A stretch of 64,000 bases of DNA, from NCBI RefSeq assembly GCF_001644035.1, contig NZ_LUUG01000059.1:1-64000 (forward strand), written 5' to 3'. Of this stretch, positions 62,131 through 64,000 are shown piece by piece. Numbering within the stretch: the first letter of the stretch is position 1; every line of letters starts with the position of its first letter. The notes beneath the pieces were generated by a model, which was given only the letters and a program-made list of their open reading frames with translations, had not been told where the DNA came from and did not search any database. Origin of the DNA: Methylomonas methanica (GTDB lineage Bacteria > Pseudomonadota > Gammaproteobacteria > Methylococcales > Methylomonadaceae). The translations under genes and the position numbers were made by a program.

Positions 62131-62979
62131 ATGAGAATGACCCCGCAACAATTTCTGGACTGGGAATCCAAGAGCATCACCCTGCTGGCCATGTCCGGCG
62201 CCGGCAAAACCACTCTCTCGGCCAAATTACCCAGGGATAAATGGTTTCATTACTCCGGCGATTACCGTATTGGCACCAAATACCTGGAAGAACCGATTCT
62301 GGACAACATCAAGCAGCAAGCCATGGGTGTGCCGTTTTTGCGCGACTTGCTCAAATCCGACTCCATCTACATTTGCAGCAATATCACCGTGGAAAACCTG
62401 GCGCCGGTGTCCAGCTTTCTGGGCAAAATCGGCGACCCGGCCAAGGGTGGGTTGTCGCAAGCCGAATTCAAACGCCGCCAAGCCTTGCATCATCAGGCCG
62501 AAATCGCAGCGATGAACGATGTGCCCGACTTTATCCACAAAGCCGAAGACATTTACGGTTACAAGCATTTCATTAACGATGCCGGCGGCAGTGTTTGCGA
62601 ACTGGACTGCCCGGAAGTACTGGAAAACCTGGCCAAACACACCCTGATCGTCTACATCAAAATTCCGCCAGCCTTGGAACAGACCATCATAGACCGCGCC
62701 AAGCAAGACCCGAAGCCTTTGTATTACCGGCCGGAATTCGTCGATGAAAAACTGACACAATTCATGGCTGAGCGAGCTTACGGCTCTACCGATCAAATTC
62801 CACCGGACGAATTCGTCAGCTGGGTATTTCCGGAATTGTTCAAAGCCAGGGTACCGCGCTACGAAGCGATTGCCGCGCAGTACGGCTACACCATCAGCGC
62901 CGACGAAACCGCCAAAGTTAATAATGAAGACGACTTTATCCGTCTGATTGCCGAGGCGATTGCCCGGCAACAATCCTGA
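62131..62979 (+). CDS. P-loop NTPase of unknown function
   Basis: 282 aa. Walker A is AMSGAGKTTLSAKLP near residue 22. A second element, KHFINDAGGSVCEL, could be the Walker B equivalent. Later segments (YIKIPPALEQTIIDRAKQDP) resemble small-molecule kinases. No signal peptide or membrane segment is seen. It overlaps no gene and is flanked by the acidic DUF6763-like gene and metA (13 bp), which suggests a co-transcribed housekeeping set. Confidence 0.72.
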   Translation: MRMTPQQFLDWESKSITLLAMSGAGKTTLSAKLPRDKWFHYSGDYRIGTKYLEEPILDNIKQQAMGVPFLRDLLKSDSIYICSNITVENLAPVSSFLGKIGDPAKGGLSQAEFKRRQALHHQAEIAAMNDVPDFIHKAEDIYGYKHFINDAGGSVCELDCPEVLENLAKHTLIVYIKIPPALEQTIIDRAKQDPKPLYYRPEFVDEKLTQFMAERAYGSTDQIPPDEFVSWVFPELFKARVPRYEAIAAQYGYTISADETAKVNNEDDFIRLIAEAIARQQS

Positions 62980-62992
62980 GACCGTTCTTGTA

Positions 62993-64000
62993 ATGCCGCT
63001 AGTTGCCCATACCGCTTTACCCACTTTTCAGCGTCTGCATGAAGAAGGCGAAGAAATTCTCAGCCCGGACCGCGCCAGCCATCAATCGATCAGAGAATTG
63101 CACATCGGCTTGCTGAATATCATGCCGGATGCCGCGTTGGAAGCCACCGAACGCCAATTTTTCCGGCTGGTCGGCGCCTGCAACCAGATCGCGCAGTTCC
63201 ATGTGCATCCGTTCACGATAGAAGGCCTGGAAAGAAGTCCGCAAGCCCGGGAACATATTCACAAGTACTACGAATCCTTTGCGCAAATTAAGCAGGATGG
63301 CCTGGACGCCCTGATAATCAGTGGCGCCAATGTCACTCACGACCATTTGCAGGATGAGGACTTTTGGCGGCCTTTGACCGAAGTGTTTGAATGGGCCACG
63401 CAAAACGTCACCTCAGTACTCTGCTCTTGCCTGGCCACCCACGCCTTTATTCAGCATTGTTACGGTGTGGAGCGCACTCGCCTGCCTGCCAAGCGCTGGG
63501 GTGTGTTCTCGCACAAGGTTATCGACAGACAACATCCCCTGGTCGCGGAAATCAATACCCGCTTCGACGTGCCGCATTCGCGCTTCAACGAAGTATTTCA
63601 GCGCGACATGGAGAAACACGGCTTGCAGGTATTGGTAGCCAGCGAGATCGCCGGCGTGCATCTGGCCGTCAGTCCGGACGGCTTTCGCGTTGTCTTCTTC
63701 CAAGGCCATCCGGAATACGACGACATCAGTCTGCTAAAGGAATACAAGCGCGAAGTGCTTAGGTTTTACAATAGCGAGCGCGACGATTATCCGCCCTACC
63801 CAGAGCACTATTTTGATAGCGAAGTGCAACGCCTGCTAGCCGACTATGCGGAGCATGTTAAAGCCGCCAAACGCGATGGCAGAACGCTTGAAGCCATGCC
63901 CGAAAACCAGATCATCGAGCACCTGGACATCACCTGGCGAGATTCGGCCAAAGCAGTGTTTAATAACTGGCTGGGGAAGGTTTATCAGATTACCAACGAA
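62993..64000 (+). CDS. metA: Homoserine O-acyltransferase (MetA), 3' end beyond window
   Basis: 336 codons are present with no stop, so the gene is cut by the window edge. It acylates homoserine with succinyl- or acetyl-CoA in methionine synthesis. The MetA-type glutamine-amidotransferase-like fold is clear: RELHIGLLNIMPDAALEATERQF, LDALIISGANVTHD, the nucleophile region VLCSCLATHAFIQHCYGVER, and the His/Glu pair in VVFFQGHPEYDD. Donor specificity cannot be decided by eye. Confidence 0.92.
   Translation, partial: MPLVAHTALPTFQRLHEEGEEILSPDRASHQSIRELHIGLLNIMPDAALEATERQFFRLVGACNQIAQFHVHPFTIEGLERSPQAREHIHKYYESFAQIKQDGLDALIISGANVTHDHLQDEDFWRPLTEVFEWATQNVTSVLCSCLATHAFIQHCYGVERTRLPAKRWGVFSHKVIDRQHPLVAEINTRFDVPHSRFNEVFQRDMEKHGLQVLVASEIAGVHLAVSPDGFRVVFFQGHPEYDDISLLKEYKREVLRFYNSERDDYPPYPEHYFDSEVQRLLADYAEHVKAAKRDGRTLEAMPENQIIEHLDITWRDSAKAVFNNWLGKVYQITNE

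Noticed and set aside
1-64000. CRISPR array, rRNA operon or complete insertion sequence with both ends
   Set aside because: No regularly spaced repeats, no rRNA-like sequence and no IS with intact terminal repeats seen.

Overview
The window looks like chromosome of a gammaproteobacterial methanotroph close to Methylomonas. That placement is an inference from protein style: PEP-CTERM exoproteins ending in a VPVP-AVWLFGSA-type sorting signal, a RegBA redox pair, and gammaproteobacterial versions of GshA, QueD, RadA, RecQ, Pgk and SlyX. No methane oxidation gene lies in the window. Most of it is ordinary core genome, interrupted by short accessory patches rich in repeats, relics and toxin-antitoxin pairs.

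Layout. 0.3-4.4 kb: membrane spermidine-synthase-like protein, a stand-alone LpxD and RpiA. 4.4-7.6 kb: small envelope proteins, a Bcp peroxiredoxin, a broken DUF4231-like gene, a 290 bp dispersed repeat and an orphan protein. 7.7-16.2 kb: cysH-gshA, ccdAB, recQ, a DUF1249 gene with queD, PilZ, trpS and a YdcF-like protein. 16.3-19.8 kb: an ABC exporter, then a decayed integration zone (IS3 fragment, PHP/TrlF-like relic, tyrosine recombinase) next to tRNA-Lys(UUU). 20-22.6 kb: regBA. 23-27.3 kb: a possible c-di-GMP riboswitch, two PEP-CTERM proteins, a frameshifted gene and a SEC-C/TPR sulfotransferase. 27.4-30.6 kb: radA, a ParE-like toxin with its antitoxin, and an orphan membrane protein behind a dispersed leader repeat. 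30.8-38.7 kb: an alpha-glucan locus with a PLD-like protein, a protein with two CBM21-like domains fused to an endonuclease/exonuclease/phosphatase domain, a GH57 branching enzyme, DUF4912 and GlgX. 38.8-41.8 kb: a three-gene operon of membrane-anchored proteins with a VWA protein first. 41.9-44.9 kb: pgk, an orphan gene behind the second copy of the leader repeat, and a REP-flanked RAYT transposase. 45-50 kb: a TetR-regulated RND efflux operon with a clear double operator. 50.3-53.6 kb: HypX fused to hemerythrin, and a GlxA-type regulator. 53.9-59 kb: a FecI/FecR/TonB-receptor/PepSY iron-uptake operon. 59.2-64 kb: a cation exporter, a D,D-carboxypeptidase with SPOR, SlyX, two conserved small genes and MetA cut by the window end.

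The strongest leads for something undescribed are the alpha-glucan locus with its CBM21x2-EEP fusion and PLD partner (30.8-36.3 kb), the HypX-hemerythrin fusion with no hydrogenase gene in view (50.3-52.5 kb), the VWA three-gene envelope operon (38.8-41.8 kb), and a roughly 180 bp leader repeat in front of two unrelated orphan genes (29.6 and 43.2 kb). All functions are read from sequence motifs by eye. No database search was run.
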